From Pilibacter termitis (GTDB lineage Bacteria; Bacillota; Bacilli; Lactobacillales; Streptococcaceae): a stretch of 64,000 nucleotides of DNA. The stretch is from the NCBI RefSeq assembly GCF_900167335.1, contig NZ_FUXI01000004.1, positions 1 through 64,000 on the forward strand. Direction: 5' to 3'. Below, piece by piece: positions 63,986 to 64,000 of the stretch (position 1 is the stretch's first letter; each line of letters starts with the position of its first letter). The notes beneath the pieces are model-generated. The model was not told where the DNA came from. It made no database searches and saw nothing but the letters and a program-made list of their open reading frames with translations. The translations under genes and the position numbers were made by a program.

Positions 63986-64000
63986 AAAAGCGTAGTGGGG
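63986..64000 (+). repeat. Start of another hairpin element (I)
   Basis: AAAAGCGTAGTGGGG matches the first bases of the hairpin family and runs off the window. It lies about 22 bp after the -10 above, i.e. in the leader of the next gene. Confidence 0.75.

Overview
The window is chromosomal DNA from a low-GC Gram-positive bacterium of the order Lactobacillales, most like the Enterococcaceae/Carnobacteriaceae side. The evidence is a FabT-controlled type II fatty-acid operon with FabK as enoyl reductase, a relQ-nadK-rluD cluster, rnc-smc-(HAD)-ftsY, ecfA1-ecfA2-ecfT-truA, a tryptophan T-box, several PTS loci with cre-like sites, and a sortase-anchored surface protein with BspA-type leucine-rich repeats and Mub/MucBP modules. 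I do not assign a species. No rRNA, tRNA or CRISPR array was seen.

Layout. 1-200: N-terminal part of an IS4-like transposase (minus strand). 426-1758: rplK-rplA with promoter and leader. 1885-2946 (minus) and 3293-14741 (plus): a FabK-like flavoenzyme divergent from fabT-fabH-[secreted cationic protein]-[acidic ACP-like protein]-acpP-fabK-fabD-fabG-fabF-accB-fabZ-(700 bp of hairpin repeats)-accC-accD-accA. FabT-type operators lie at the start sites of both divergent promoters. 15030-16870: an ABC-2 exporter pair. 17066-21398: relQ, nadK, rluD, uvrC. 21677-27899: rnc, smc, Cof-type phosphatase, ftsY. 28027-29198: AAA ATPase (minus) and a YgbA_NO-type protein. 29301-32851: glucose-type PTS EIICBA and an endonuclease/exonuclease/phosphatase-family protein. 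33381-36281: VTC-domain protein, DUF4956 membrane protein and a Cthe_2159-type beta-helix protein. 36409-42344: RpiR regulator, two EIIC permeases, a Nif3-like protein and a GH1 6-phospho-beta-glucosidase. 42495-44905: hslO, an interrupted GFA-family gene, dusB. 44972-48832: flavodoxin (minus), map, a YihY-type membrane protein and two unknowns. 48989-54974: ecfA1A2T, truA, a pyridoxine/HMP kinase with an ECF S component, a YwlG-like protein and a small membrane protein. 54989-57620: fumarase and malic enzyme. 58130-62416: the 1428-residue surface protein. 62494-63842: T-box and trpS, followed by a Fur-like promoter for a gene beyond the window.

The most unusual content is a family of about 123-bp, nearly palindromic hairpin elements. 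They occur singly or as tandem triplets, mostly in the same orientation as the next gene and often ending right at its Shine-Dalgarno sequence. Their apical stem shows all four Watson-Crick pairs at one position in different copies. A second family, a 157-bp MITE with inverted ends and TA target duplications, occurs twice in full. One copy splits a GFA-family gene at a codon that can be restored exactly. The other copy is itself split by a 124-bp hairpin element, so the order of events is readable. Inside the fatty-acid operon, two small genes of unknown role, a signal-peptide cationic protein and an ACP-like protein lacking the phosphopantetheine serine, are the best candidates for something undescribed at the protein level.
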